NCBI GenBank assembly: GCA_014529385.2
Contig: CM043971.1
Span: forward strand, 89,051,340 to 89,115,339
Source: Adiantum capillus-veneris
Taxonomy: Eukaryota; Streptophyta; Polypodiopsida; Polypodiales; Pteridaceae
Direction of reading: 5' to 3'
DNA length: 64,000 nucleotides
Shown: positions 34,140-47,965 of the stretch, in pieces
How the letters are laid out: the number at the start of each line of letters is the position of its first letter
How positions within the stretch are numbered: the stretch's first letter is position 1
The notes under the pieces: model-generated
Told to the model about the DNA's origin: nothing
Databases searched by the model: none
What the model saw: the letters and a program-made list of their open reading frames with translations, nothing else
Position numbers and translations under genes: made by a program

Positions 34140-35385
34140 AATTTTAAATTTCCCCTGCTCCTTCTTTCCTTTCTCTACGCCTTTCTTTGCACCATTTCCA
34201 ACCCATCATCTTCCCCATATCCAAGCTTTGGCCATCAATCCTGCTAAGAGATGTATCTATCATCTCCATGTTAAATAGGCTTTGTGAAACTCCTTCTTCT
34301 GCAATTGAAGCATTGTGATCAGAGGGGAAGAAGCACATTGACCTATGGATGGATGGTAGATTGTATCCCATAGACCCCATCACCAAGTAGCCCATCATTT
34401 TTGAACTTTTCTTCATTGATGAGATTTGTAGGAGATGGCATGAAAGGACTACTAGGATGTACACCAAACCTTGTAGCAGAAAGGGACTTTCTTTTGATGG
34501 AGAACAATTTGCTACAACAATTCAAGGATTCTATTAATCATCAACTTCAAGAAAGCAAGGAGAAGGTAGAGAACTTACATTTATTTTATTGAATATAGCT
34601 AGAAGAAAGAGGACAGAGCTTGGGCTTAGATAAAGATAAAAGAACTTGAAGAATATTGAGAGTCTCGAGTGAGGAGGTGGAGACTACAACAGAACAATTA
34701 AAGCAATGAGGTAAAACTAGTGTATTTTTCAAATTGGTGTTTTTGTTTTGTAAGTCAATATCTTTGGAAGCTATAGTCTTTGTAAGTTTCTGTTTACCCC
34801 AGGTCCTTAGTTTAGCTAGACTAAGTTTGTATTTATCTCAAGTTCTTAGTTTAGTCTTTATAAGTTTGTGTTTACCTCAAGTCCTTAGTTTCATTAGACT
34901 AATCACAAAGAAACCTTGGAGAACCTTTCCACATCAATGACATATATCCTAGTAGGAAGAAAGACCTCAAGTTGAACTCTTTCAACAATCTTTTCTTTGA
35001 CCTAAGAACTCTACATATGGAAATAATAAAATTATTTGATTTTTAGCATATTGAGGTGAATGGGCAAGTCATTCTTGTGATCAAATTAGATGAAAGTGAA
35101 ATTGTGAAGGATAGAAAACTTGAGAGGGTATCAATAACCTTCATCAATAGAGCTCTTGATACCACACTGGGGGGAGAAAACCCTGAACATTTAAGTGTAC
35201 AGTCAGAGAAGAACATTTGGTGGCTAAGTGCTTTTGAGGTTGATAGTGAGGTTTTTATTATGTTAAATTGGATGTTCCACTACACTAGTATTTCTACAAT
35301 AATCAAAGTTCAACAGGCCAAGGAGGAGTTAGATGTTGAGGGTTTTGAAAGGTACAAGGTGAAATTGTACACGGGAGAGACCTAA
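34140..35385 (+). other. Weak ORF region of unknown nature
   Basis: Plus-strand frames at 34401-34592 (63 aa, contains LLMENNLLQQFKDSINHQLQ, coiled-coil-like) and 35056-35385 (109 aa, contains NGQVILVIKLDESEIVKDRK and IIKVQQAKEELDVEGFERYK) have protein-like composition but no recognised motif. Between them is decayed sequence. It could be a dead retroelement gag-like gene comparable in style to 7.6-10.1 kb. Confidence 0.3.
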
Positions 35386-36850
35386 AGACAAACACCAGTT
35401 AGAGTTGTTTAACAACACTTGTAACTAAACGAGTGGTTCTAAGTATCCGATAATTTATGGCCATTGAAATTGTTCCTGATACGTAGTGCTAAAAATAGTC
35501 TAAAAAAACGGATTTGACCAGCACCTAGGGACTTTATCATGACACATAATTGATATGATAGGCACCAGTGTCAGTCTTAGAGACTCATATTCTCTATATG
35601 TGGAATATGTCTCAAAAAAAGATTTATGAAAAAAAACATCCTTCAAGTACGAGGTGTACTTGTGTGTGGAGATAATTGTAAACACTTTGCGACATGAGTG
35701 AGAGGGACCCTCGTTATCTTTACTCCACACTGGCTAAACTGAACCCCTTGAGTTCCTAGATCATGTTGTATCCCATGTGACAACATGTGCCAAAACTGCA
35801 TAATGATGGAAGGTGTATTGGACACTATGATCCAAAATACTTTCCTCTTACATGACTTTGTCATGTCTCTTAAAGAGAAAAATGGAAGAAAACATAGAAG
35901 TTTATGCATCCTACTTGGAAAAGTAAACAAAAACATGTTCAAAAGAGAAACTAAACCAAATCAGATGTGTACTTGGATGTTGAGCATAGTGTTCACTTAC
36001 CTGTAGTCGAAGGCACCTACCCAAATTTTGGGCCTGCAAAGGCCTAGGAAAACTGATTGAAAATTAGTGAAATTTAAGTAGTATTTCACATGTAACCCTG
36101 GGTGTTTCTTTTGCAATCCAAACCCTTAGGTTAAATCTACATTGTCCAACCCCTTGGTTAGATCTAGGTTATAGAGAAACTGCTCAACCAACAGCCAATA
36201 GTAATTGAAGTCAACTTTGGAAGTTGAAATTGTCCACTACCCCTTGGCAACTTGTGGACTTCTTTCCTTGAAAGTGCAAGTGTGAAGGTTCCAAGAATTG
36301 ACCATCAACACTTAATAAGTGATTTAGTAATCGCGATCTTGGTCTTCCCCCAAAATTGTACTCGTATAGACACTCTTAGTGCTATAGATAAAATAGGAGA
36401 TCCACTCAAGTTTGAATCGTATTCACAGATGGATCTTTTTTAAACTCAAAAATCCAAAATCTTGTGCTTTTTTGTGAGCAACCGTGCCGTTTGAATTGCT
36501 TTCTTTATCTATACACCTTGGTAGAGATAAGAATTTACGAGTTTGAGACTTTCAAAAACTCAACTTGATCTTCACACTTAAAGTATATAGCGCTAAAGTA
36601 ATGCCCAAAAAATCAGTAATGGCAAGACACTTGCTTGTCCATTAGAATTGATGGATACTCAACTGGATAGAATTGTTTGACCTTAAAGTTAATCATTGAT
36701 GGACTACAAATAGATGGCTTTTAGCCATTCCGAAATAGATGGATCTTAGCCCTTCAAAAACTGATGACTCTTAGTCCTTCCTATTATCATATCAACATAG
36801 AAATATTTTAGTAAAATCATGCCTAATTTCAACTTTCCCACAGAGAATTA

Positions 36851-36853
<3 letters not shown>

Positions 36854-36889
<36 letters not shown>
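36854..36889. repeat. (GA)n microsatellite
   Basis: About 18 GA units next to tgttgggctgagga. The same word borders shorter GA/CT runs in copy 1 (2403-2414) and copy 3 (45391-45408), so the microsatellite is ancestral to the family. Confidence 0.95.
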
Positions 36890-36892
<3 letters not shown>

Positions 36893-38854
36893 TTGGCCCA
36901 ATGTTGGGCTGAGGAAAAATCCCTTATTCTACTGTGTTGTATTTCCCTTACGAATGCTTTTGTGCAAACAGTGTCTCATTTGTAGCTTATCCTACAACGT
37001 CCAATAGTGTATTTGTACAACGCTCTCATAGACAGAGGTAACATAAATGACATCTTGACCCACCTACATTGTATGTGGTCATGAATCTACTAGAATGACT
37101 TAAGTATGGCTTGTGAATAAACATAAATAGAAAATGTTTTAAGACATCAAAAACTTACCTCGTCCTTGACAGAGTAGCTAGTGTTATAGCGGAAGTGTAT
37201 ACAATGATGGGGTATCGTATGTCCATCGTATTAGTATGCCATGCAGAATAATAATACCTTGACTTCAATGATAGTCTCGACCATGTGAAGCCCTAATATA
37301 CGTGCCTTGCATGATTACACTGGCATGGATACATCACAGTGTATCGTTGCGTAAACTGTGATCTTATATCCACGTATTCCCAAAGATGTGTGCCATTATT
37401 GTTGATCTGAAGTCAATCAATAATACCTTGGCACATAAGAGAAGCCTTGCTTTTGGCAGAGCACTTTGCTTTGCACAGTTAAGAAATCTTTTTCAAATAA
37501 AAAGTTAAATTACAAAAGAAACAAGCATAATTTTAAATTTGCTAACCTTGTCGCCCACTTGTGGCCAGGTTTTTAGTAAGTCATAAAAGTAAGAAGCGCC
37601 CTTGAATCTGGCTCATAGTCATATGCACTGCTCGAGTGAGTTAGCGTATGACATAAAAACCTACAGACATCTTGGCAAGTTTCCCCCAAGTTCATATGCT
37701 CATTGCATATTCCAAACGTGGGAAGTCTTTTGTTTGCATGATACATCTCACTAGCCCCACTTTGGATGCTACCCTTGCTCATAGATACAAATACTCTTGC
37801 TCACAGACAAATGTCATAGCAAAAGAAAGTCCCAAGAATGTCGACCTTGTTTAGCATGGACAGATAATCGACCTTGTCGAATTGTACAACTTAGTGAAAA
37901 AAAAATGTGCAAAGTATGTACCTTATACCTGCTTGGAACCCTGAGTGGCGCAGTGTTGTGTTGCGTGTAGCCATTGCCAATTAACAAGGAAAACTTGTCG
38001 GATCATGCTTACCGACAATGGGTAGCCTGATTGCATCAATGACATACAACTTCCTGGGAGTCATGACCTACCAAACTTGTTGTACATCTTCTTGAAATTG
38101 TAATTAATGGTAGGCCTTGCCGAATACCTTCGCTTTACATGCCATAGGCCTTGCCTGAACACCGTGACATTTGTCCTTGACAAACATCTCTTGGAACAAG
38201 CTCCCCTTCCACCATAAGTCATGGTCACAAAGCTTGCTTTTACTAATGCAAAAACTTTTGCAAAATGGTAATGAATGAGAAACATTACTTTCAAGTTTAT
38301 TGTGCCTATCGGTCTTCTAAAACGTCTAGATCACCATCTTCGACAGATATGACACAATTGCAGACGTGTTGCCATAGTTTGCCGCATGCCTTGCATGTTG
38401 TACGCTAACGCTTGTTATTTTGCACCTAGCAGGCCCTCCATAAGCCTTGCATACGGCTCATTAGTTTCCCTTGCTAAATATAGTGATTTTTCTTGCAGGT
38501 GGATCAATGTTTAGAGATGTCGAGGGCTTGGTCAATCATGTTGTGCCTTGTAGAAGCATGAAATCTTATGCCATCAACTTGAAAGCTTCGATATCCTTTA
38601 TTAATCCTATCAACTCTTCCCAAAGATGATGCTTACATGTTGTGCATCGTTAATCCATGCAGCCTTGAGGGTTGTCCACCCTTGCATGGTCGCACAATCC
38701 CTGCACGGCTGCATGGTTTCGCTATATGGGTGGCCTCCCCATGGGATGGGTCCCTACGATTTGCCCCTGGGCACACTTGGGTGCCCATGTTTGAAAGAGA
38801 AGGAAAAAAACGACGCTCTATTGCAAAACGATGGCGACAGCCCTGCGTGATCAA

Positions 38855-38859
<5 letters not shown>

Positions 38860-38908
<49 letters not shown>

Positions 38909-38913
38909 GAGAG
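38860..38913. repeat. (GA)n microsatellite
   Basis: About 27 GA units with one GC interruption near 38896. Confidence 0.95.
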
Positions 38914-39191
38914 TTTTGTTGCTCACCAGGCCTCATAGCAGTGATGAATTTTCCTCAGTAGGCCTCGGCAAATCCGGCAAGCTCAGCGCGGTTTCGTTTC
39001 ATGCAAGTTGAAGCCACCCGTTTCCTTCATGCAAGCGGCCTCTCCCGCATGTCTTCTTGGCCATGACAAGCCCCGCCCTACATGAGCCGTTTCCTGTGGC
39101 CTATTGCCATGGAACCTCGATGAGATTGAGGTAGAGCGGCCATGTCTCTTCCATGCTTCACGAGAGGGAGAAATCAACGCCATGGCAACTT

Positions 39192-39298
<107 letters not shown>

Positions 39299-39356
39299 CC
39301 ATGCAACTCGCCGTGAAACTCTCCTTCCCCTCCCCTCCATGGCTACTCTCCCCTAT

Positions 39357-39368
39357 GCTCTGATACCA
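39357..39368 (-). promoter_or_regulatory. Primer-binding site
   Basis: Minus strand TGGTATCAGAGC immediately inside the LTR. About 20 bases further inward all three copies have a CCATGGAGG-like or nearby ATG-containing context. Confidence 0.85.
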
Positions 39369-39369
39369 G

Positions 39370-39521
39370 TGTGAGACTGAGGGAACTGCCGAGAAGGATT
39401 CTCCACCCTACCACCCATAATATAGGCCCTTGGCCATTTATACTTAGAATCCTCTGTCCACAACTAGCAGTCGGCCCTTGGCCTGGGTCGTGACCCCCCT
39501 TGGGTTTTCCCTTGGCATTAC
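39370..39521 (-). repeat. 5' LTR of short-LTR element, copy 2
   Basis: Minus strand TGTAATGCCAAGGG to CAGTCTCACA, 152 bp. The 3' half (TATATTATGGGTGGTAGGG to the end) corresponds to TATAAAGGGAGGTTGGGCGG in copy 1. The first half is diverged, so this is a separate subfamily. Confidence 0.7.
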
Positions 39522-40756
39522 AACTAGGACCTTCTTAGGATTCTACGAAAAAATAGGTAATCATTATGAATTATTATTCTTCTAATTTTCTTCAACACTT
39601 GCATAAGTGGCTAAAGGAATTCTCTTTTTTGTGCAACATATTACACTCCTTGGTTCAACTCTTGCATAAGTGGATAAAGGAATTCTCTTTTTTGTATAGT
39701 ATATTATCTACAATCACACTCCTTGGTCTATAAAGAAATATGGAAGCTTGTCAAATATGGTCAACTCAAGGTACGGAGAAGTCCGACTACCAAGTAAGAA
39801 CCAAGTTTTTCAAACACACTAGACATGGTGGAGAAGCTCAAAAAGCTAATAGCTTGCTTGAAGGTTTTACAAAAAATGTGGCACAAAACAAGATCAAAAG
39901 AAGTCAAAAAATTTATTAGAGAATTTTGATATTGCTATAGATATACAGAGGAGTATACAAAAAAGGAAAGATGTATATAGTAGGTCATCTACAAATGAGA
40001 GGTTTTTACATCAATGGCTTTCCACTACATAGAGGCAAGGATGCAAATGGGGAATAATACAAGGATCAATTGTGGTTGCTTGATCCAACATCATGCTTTT
40101 GATTTTTTTTTCCCTCCACTTTAAGTACTCTTGCTTCTTGTAACCCTGCAATAGCTTACCTATGTCACAAGAAGAGGCAAAGATATATAGTGCCATAATA
40201 TGTACTTCTTGAGCCCATAAATCCTAGAGCAAGTCCAAAAACTCTTACGTCTTCTTGTTTTTCAAGAAGTAGGACTTTGTTCACTCCGAGTTGTGAATCT
40301 TCTTCCATTCATCTTGGAGTAATGCCAAATTCTTAGCCCCTGTGCTATTTATTAAGGTTTTTGCTTTGAAAATATCATAGAAGTATACAAAGTTTCCAAC
40401 CTTGTGCTCCTTTGCAAGGTCAATAAGAGACCAACAAAAAGTCTAAAATTTCATTGTTGAATTAAGCCTTCAAGAAATCCCTCCAACTAAAAAGGAACAT
40501 TAAATATTTCATTGACATAGGAAAACTTTGATATTGGCTTGACTCGGTAGAGTAGGTCCATAATCTATCACCACTTATCTCTTCAACCTCTTCAATTTCC
40601 ATGCCTTCCAAAATCTTCCTTCTAAAAGACTTTTCTGTAAAAGGAGAAAAGCAATGAAAATCATGCATTAGGACCACTCAACCATATACATCACACCATA
40701 TTCCACAACTCAATACATATGGAAGGTGTCCAACTTAAGAGATTCTATATTTAATA
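39522..40756. other. Intergenic, no gene seen
   Basis: AT-rich sequence. A ~55-bp direct duplication (tcttgcataagtggataaaggaattctc-type words, written here only in part) occurs at about 39598-39645 and 39660-39705. No coding signature. Confidence 0.45.
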
Positions 40757-41185
40757 CACATGTCCTCCCTATGCAAAAATACAATGCATGGAGAGCCACC
40801 CATATACATAGTTTTCACGTAAGGAGGACACATTTTAAAAAAACTTGATCAAAAGATTATACTCCAAGAAGTGTCCTCCCTCCGTAATCCTAGTAGGCCT
40901 AGATGGAAGTGCGAAAACAATGAATTCATGTAGGGAGGACACAAGTTCAATGGAAGATACACACTGCTACTAATAGATCAATTAAAAAATGTGTCCTCCC
41001 TACGCAAAATACAATGCACAGAGAGACACATGTATACAAAGTTTTCGTGCAAGGAGGACACATGTTGAAAAAACTCCAAAAAAATCTTATAATCCAAGTA
41101 GTGTCTTCCCTATGCGTTCTAGTAGGCCCATTCAAGAATTCGAGTATACTGAATTTTCGTAGGAAGGACACAAGTTCAATGGAGA
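40757..41185. repeat. Tandem 230-bp repeat made of alternating inverted GTCCTCCCT boxes
   Basis: Two units of about 230 bp start at 40757 and 40988. Each carries four copies of an ~18-bp box, TGTCCTCCCTAYGCAAAA, in strictly alternating orientation: forward at 40761, reverse at 40811-40832, forward at 40871, reverse at 40923-40942, forward at 40991, reverse at 41041-41061, forward at 41101, reverse at 41152-41172. Spacing is 50-66 bp. Degenerate boxes continue at about 41724, 41775, 41826, 41875 and 42054. No open frame is associated. Confidence 0.9.
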
Positions 41186-44100
41186 AAATGAATTTTATTC
41201 ACAATAAAGAAATGATTGAGGAAAAAAATGTACCTTTATGTCCTATAAGCATCATCTTGAATAAAAAATCACGCTAAAAAATTTGGACGAAATTGAGAAA
41301 AAAAAAAAAAAGTGATTTAGAGGAATTTTGGGGTATATATAGCATGTCAATTATGAGCCTTGAAATTTGTGCACAACAGTCAAATCCATGCAAAAAGATT
41401 AATTTCTGTATTGTAATTTGTGCAAAATGAAATCTTGTCTAGATATTTGTGCACTACTATATAAAGAGGAGAGTGCACCCAAAAAACATTTTCTATTCAT
41501 TTTGCTTTAAAAAAATTTTGAGCAGCTGCTTTGCTCCAATTTATTTCTTCTATGTTTTTGAATACTTCATATCCTAAACACTAAATATAATTCTACATAC
41601 TCTATCATAAGCTCAAATTGTAGCAGGTTTTTGGCATTGGCTACGAACAACAATTGTTATTATTTAGCTCGGTATGAATTTATATTACTTCCATTATCAA
41701 CTTCTTTTGATCAATTTCTAAGGCATGTGTCCACCTTACAGGAAAAATAAGTACTTGGACTAGCCTCTGACTACTCACTTTTTATGCAAAGAGGACTATC
41801 ACTCTTTTTTATGAACTTATAATACATGTGTCCCCCTTGCACGAAAATTGAGTAGTCGACTAACCTCGACTAGCCAATTTTTGCAGAAGGAGGACGCAAT
41901 AACAAGCACAAGAAAAATTTGATTTTAGAACTCAAAATATGATAATTTTGACCCTACCACTACGTCGAAAAGGCCCAAAAACCCTAAGATGGAGCCTGAA
42001 TTGCCTCTTTTGGACACTTGGAGAGGGAAAAATGTCAAAAAGGCCTCCCAAAAAAAGGATTTTCCTCCCTATGCGAATTTAGTGGAAGTGGAGGGGTCAA
42101 AATCACCATTTTTTGAGTCACATTGCTAGGTTTTTTAATTCTTGTTAATTTTAGTACCTTGCTTGAAGAATTTTAAGGGTACTTTAATTTTATGCATGAG
42201 GGACACCCTTTGCTAAAAAAATCTTTACCTTGATAATAAACTTGGATGTTGTCCACCATATTCTATATCCGAATATGAAAAACAAGTATTTCTCCTTAAT
42301 TATATGCTTCTTCTTACTTATATTGTGGCTGAGTATATAGGGAGGGAAAGTCATTAATGGCAAGGACCAAGTCACTACTACAAAAGTTCCTAAAGAGGAG
42401 GTGAAGAAGGAGGAGCTACATGATGAATCAAAAGCAAACCAAGGAAAGAGCTCAAAGCAAGAAGAAAAGTCTGCACCTAAAAACCTATCACCTAAGAAAG
42501 GAATAAATACCAAGATTCCACTTCAGTCTCTTTCATCGAAGAGAATATTTTTTTCAAAGAGTGATATGCTTCAGGGAGATTAAAAGAGCACGCGAGGCAC
42601 TCATTGTATTCTTAGGCTTCCTTTCTAGAAACTTTGCAGGCAAGTTGCAGAGCAACTCAAAATAGATATGAGGTGGAACATTTTCTAAAGAGCACATAAC
42701 ATTTTGTAAATAATTTACAGTATCCCTTTTTGAAAATTGACATCTTGTATAGCTATAAACCCCTTGTAAATCAAACATTTTGAGATGATGAAAACTAGCT
42801 CAAAGTATGCCCATGTACCTTCTCTTCTACTTCATCCTCTCTTCTCCTCCTCTCCTTTTTGCTCATCCTCTTTTCTCTTTTTCTTCTTCTCCTTGTTCTT
42901 TCTCATAAGAAATGAGGAAGAGGAGCATGTATCCTTATCCATATTTCTATTTGTATTGCCCATTATAAGTGTGGAGGGTGATTTTTGGAAACTTGCATGA
43001 GCTATTTATAGTGTTATGATGCAAGGGCATGACAAGACTGGGGTATGATAGCACTTTCTTTTTTTTTAACATACAAGAGCCATACAATATTAAGGGCATG
43101 ACATTTGCACACCTTTTTCTATCCAACCACAAAAAAGACTTACAAAATGGAAACCAACAAGATAAAACATTTGCACCAAACAAGTAATGTTCAAAGTTAA
43201 TTGTCATTGATATAAAAATATATTGTACAAAATGCCAATTGTAGTGAATAGTCGATACAAACTTCCAACAACACTAGCAAAAGTGTAGGACTCTAACTAA
43301 GGAGTATGTTTTAGCTTAGCAGTATTCTGTCACTTCTTGGCATATAAATTTCTTTCAATCCTTATCGGGACCTGCAAGGCATATTATAAAAAGGGAAAAG
43401 TAAGAATATATCTCATAGAAGAAAATAATGGTAGAAAGAAAGACATCATTATCTACACACCTTTTCATTTATCTCAAAAGCAAAAGCTAAAGAAAAATGT
43501 GTATGTGCATTGTGTAAATCTTGACTCATTTGGTGCAATGTGCAAATGGATCTTATCTTCAAGGTGGCCATTTGTTCCTGTTCATCCACACATCGGTATA
43601 TTGGAACATAGAAATGATCATAAGAATACCCCCTTCTTTGTTAGAGACCCATTAGTTCTTCCTTTGTAAAGTTCCTTTGCAATGGAGCCATGCTAGACAT
43701 GGAAGATTTCCATGGCAGACTCCATGGATTACCATTCCTATATGCTTTAGGGATGAAGATGTGTAAGAAGCATAGTAGCACAAAACAAGAAAAAATAATA
43801 TAGCAACTATAAGAGAAAAGTACCACAAATAACCCAAGCAAAGTCAAAATAATTGTCACCATATAAATCACTTATATTTATCTTTGTGCAGAGGAAGATT
43901 GGAGCTCTCGGTATGGAGATGAAGCTCCTTGTGCATGTGAACATGCTTCGGACTTCCTTTATTGTCTTCTTGGCTCAAGAAAGCCTAAAATTTTTCACTC
44001 TTTCTTTTCAATATGAAAAGGATTGTTTTTTTGAGGAGTCTTTTCTCCTCTTGCTACCCTTGGTTATGGATATTAGGATCCACTATTTCTGCTTGTTTAA

Positions 44101-44451
44101 TGTGCATAGGTGGTAATGGTTTCAATGGATATGCTAAGGTATTTAGACCAGGCGGATTCCATTTCTTGAAGAAGATGACACATTGAAGATGAAGGTGAAG
44201 AGAGGATAGGAGGAAGAGGAGGGAGAAGAAGGCGGTGGAATGACGAGAGAGGTGGGAAGAGGAGGGAAAAGAATGCTGTGAGAAGATTCAAAAACGTGTT
44301 TTGTTCGGTGAAAGATACCTTTTTTGAGGTAAAAGGATCACATAATGAAAAGTTACCTTAGATTTTCTTTCAAAAAAATTCTTTTTAGAAATTCAAAAGT
44401 AATTTTTAAAACGAAGGTTTTGTAACGGAAGCGCTCCTCTCATTGGCGTAG

Positions 44452-44452
<1 letters not shown>
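41186..44452. other. AT-rich region without recognised gene
   Basis: Contains the degenerate outlying boxes of the inverted array and poly-pyrimidine stretches near 42830-42900. An ORF at 42401-42583 is Lys/Ser-rich with no known motif. No RNA gene seen. Confidence 0.4.

Positions 44453-44491
<39 letters not shown>
44453..44491. repeat. (CT)n microsatellite
   Basis: About 19 CT units. Confidence 0.95.
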
Positions 44492-44492
<1 letters not shown>

Positions 44493-44865
44493 AACATCAA
44501 AAGGCAAAAAGGAACCTCAAACTTCCCCTAGTGGTACCAACTTTTCATTGATTATATCTATTTTGGGTGTAGCATATAGAAATTGCATATATTTCAACAA
44601 TTGCATGTGACTGATTCCACCCTCTTTTGCAACATATTTCAATCTTTTGGATTGTTGATTCTTTCTCAATTGAGGTGTGCATGGACTACATTGAGTCTTA
44701 CCATGTGTCTCTCATTTGCTTACATGATATAATGGAAACCTTTGAAGCACATTCGTAGCACACACGATAATCTCTAGTCAAAACCATGGCACGGTAAGCT
44801 TCACTTTTGACTACATTGATCCCTCTTCATGAGTGACATGTTTTTCTTCATGGAAACACCATCTT

Positions 44866-45032
44866 GTTGAGGGGTATCCTCTCAGGACACCGGCAAGGCC
44901 GAACTAGACAAGGGCAGGGCCGGGCTAGGCAGTGTGGAAAGGGAGTCCAACTAGGGCAAAGGGCTAGGGGCTTTTCTATATAATGGGTGGTTGAGTGGTG
45001 GACTCTCAGGCTCTAGCTTCCCTTGTCTTACA
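44866..45032 (+). repeat. 5' LTR-like segment of copy 3
   Basis: Possible start TGTTGAGGGG and end GTCTTACA. TATATAATGGGTGGTTGAGTG corresponds in position to TATAAAGGGAGGTTAAGTG in the 3' LTR. The left boundary is uncertain. Confidence 0.45.
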
Positions 45033-45046
45033 TTGGTATCAAAGTC
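45033..45046 (+). promoter_or_regulatory. Degenerate primer-binding site
   Basis: TTGGTATCAAAGTC, two differences from the Met-tRNA site seen in the other copies. Confidence 0.55.
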
Positions 45047-47950
45047 ATGGAGAAGGAGCCATGGAGGAGGAGGGAGAACGGTTGCATGCATGCTCGTGCT
45101 CTCTCTCTCTCTCGGGTCGTGGGCAAGCCCTCTTGCAAGGGAGAAGCTGTGAGGCCGTGGGCAAGCGTCCTAAGCAGGACAAGCATGGACACAAGGATTC
45201 CAAGCCCGCAACCGAGGAGCCAAGGTGGCCTTGAAAGAAGGACTGCGTGGGAAGGCTTTCCTACACAAAGCCGAGGATTGGTAGAGCCGTGGAAACGACT
45301 TCTTGAGCGGGAGGATGCCATGGGAGGACACGGGATCATATGCATGGGGCATCCAACACATTCGAATAAGGGATTTTCCTCAGCCCAACATTCTCTCTCT
45401 CTCTCTCTTCCCAAATTCTATGCAGGAACAGTGAACCTAGGCATGATTTTCTTGAAATCTTTTCATGTCAATACGGTAACATGAAGGGCTAAGAGCCATC
45501 TCTTACCACCTATTTTGGCATGGCTAAGAGTGTTGGCATGGCTCAGAGCCATCTGTTTGTAGTCCATGAGTGATTGATTTCACAATCGAACACTTCTAAA
45601 TGGCCAAGCAAGAGTCTTGCCATTAGTGATTTTTTGGGCATTTTTTTAGCACTCCACACTTTAAGTGTGAAAGTCAAGTTGAGTTTTTGAACGTCTTAAA
45701 CTCGTAAGGGCTTATCTCTACTAAGGTGTATGGATGAAGCCAGCATTTCAGACCGCACGACTGCTCACAAAAACCCAAGATTATGGATTTTTGAGTGTGA
45801 CAAAGATCTAGTTGTGAATACAACTTCAACTGCAGTGGAGATTCTATTAGCACTAAGCGTGTCTATATGAGAACAGTTTTGGGGTAAGATCCAGATCATG
45901 ATTACTACATCACTTAGTAAGGGTCCATGGTCAATTCTTGGAACCTTCACACTTGCATTTTCAACGAAAAAAGTACACAACTTGCCAAGGGGTAGTGGAA
46001 AAATTTCAACTTCCAAATTAATGTACTGCCACGGGCAAGCCCAAGGGGGGTCACAGACATAGGCCAAGGGCCGGATGCTAGTTGAGCAGTTTTCCTGCAA
46101 AGTTTAACCAAGGGGTTTGACAATGTTGTTTTAACCAAGGGGTTTGGATTGCAAAGGCAACACCCAAGGTTACATGTGCAATAATACTACTTGCATTTCA
46201 CTAATTTTCAATTAGTGTTCCTAGGCCTTTGTAAGTGGGAAATTTGGGTAGGTTCCTTTCACTCTAGATAAGTGAACACTATGTTTAACCTACAGAGAAA
46301 TGACAAGGTCATGTAAGAGCCAAGCAATTTGGGTTGTGGTGTCCAAAATAAGTTTCTACCTAATGCAGTTATAAACCCACTTGTAGGGTTAATTTGGCAC
46401 ATGTTATCACATGGGATACAACATGGTCTAGGAACTCAAGGAGTTCGGTTTAGCTAGTGTGGAGCAAGGCTAATGAGGGTCCCTCTCACTCCCATCATAG
46501 AGTGTTTGCAGTTACCTCAACGCACAAGTATATCTTGTACTGCAAGGATGTTTGTTTTTTAGACATCCTTACATGAGACATATTCCACATGTGGAGAATG
46601 TGAGTCTTTGGGACTAAGATTGGCGCCCACTATTTCAAGTATGTGTCACGACAAAGTCCCTAAGTGCTGGTTAAATCTGTTTTATAGACCATTTTCAGCA
46701 GGACGTATCAGGAGCAATTTTGGTGGCTAGAAATTGTTGGATACTTAGAATGACTTATAAGGTACAAGTGCAGCTAAATAACATTACAGATGGTTGTTTA
46801 TGCATATAGCAAGGCTATGAGTTATTAATGAAAAGGTTTCATTGTTTGTACCTAGAAGTGATTACTGTTTCACCTTCTATTATGGTTCAAACGTTTTAAC
46901 AAAGCTTGCGAAAAATGATTGTAGCTGAAAGTATTTAGTTTCTTTTTAGAACTATTTACATTCCTCTTTATTGTGTGCTAGGAGCATCACATTCACCATA
47001 GGTATTGGCAAGGATGATCATGGATATATAGGTTCGGATCTGTTTTTTGGTAAATGCATGCACACTAGATGTTATGGGTCCTAGTGTTTACCAAAGGCTG
47101 ATCTGGAGCGGCATGCGTATTCATCACATTAGTTGCTTATGAAGCATTTTTCACGCTATGTGTAGTATCTCTCTGAGCTTACTTTTGGATCTACCAATCA
47201 TTAATAGAGATCATGGCTCGGTTTGGATGCTTGTGGATTTTTCACGTTAACCAAGATGGTTATTTAGGACATTGTTGTTTGCTCAGCAATGTTGTATGAT
47301 ATTGTGATCCTCGTTTATGGGTCATCTGGGAAGACTGTCTGTAAACCGTGGGGAAAAACACCTAAGTACTATCAATTATCCAAGGGGATAGGCAGATTAC
47401 AAAGTGTAATCTTGTGCTAAAGGATATGCAAAGTGCGTATGTTAGCACCAAGCAATCCAATTAATAAGCATTTATTGCTCTACTTGGAGTTTGCTTACCA
47501 TGAGTTAAAGCATGTTTGCGACTAGGTTTAGTCTCTTCATGTATAAGTCAGGTTCTCAACCTTGAACACTAGTTATGGTGGGGTTGTTTACTGATGAAAT
47601 TTGAGAACAAGTCAAGGACTTAAACTTGGCTGATGAGTTATGTCGGCAAGTTACTTTCACGGAAAGTGAAAAGAGGTACTCTTTCCGGTACATCTTTGTT
47701 GTGATAACTCGTTTAGCGTGCTCATGTGCGTTCTAAATGGAGTCTACACACTATGCTTGGATAGGAACCGATACAATCAGATGGTTGCAAATGGACAACA
47801 ATGTGAAAAATCAAGATGTTACTCTTGGTTTCATTGAATCTCCTAGTGAACCGTGTTTCGGTCAAGCAAACAGCTGGATCCATGAAGGATGCCACTGTGG
47901 AAAAACATTAGTGTATGATCACTCTTGTTTTCAAGGACAAAAATGCTTCT

Positions 47951-47962
47951 CCAAGGGGGGAG
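47951..47962 (+). promoter_or_regulatory. Polypurine tract of copy 3
   Basis: CCAAGGGGGGAG lies three bases before the 3' LTR and defines its start. Confidence 0.75.
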
Positions 47963-47965
47963 TAA

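Noticed and set aside
42785-43000. Membrane-protein-like ORF
   Set aside because: Hydrophobic text comes from pyrimidine-rich low-complexity DNA.
45023-45484. 153-aa ORF after the PBS of copy 3 as a gag protein
   Set aside because: The frame has no counterpart in copies 1 and 2 and runs through CT-rich DNA; no gag motif is visible.
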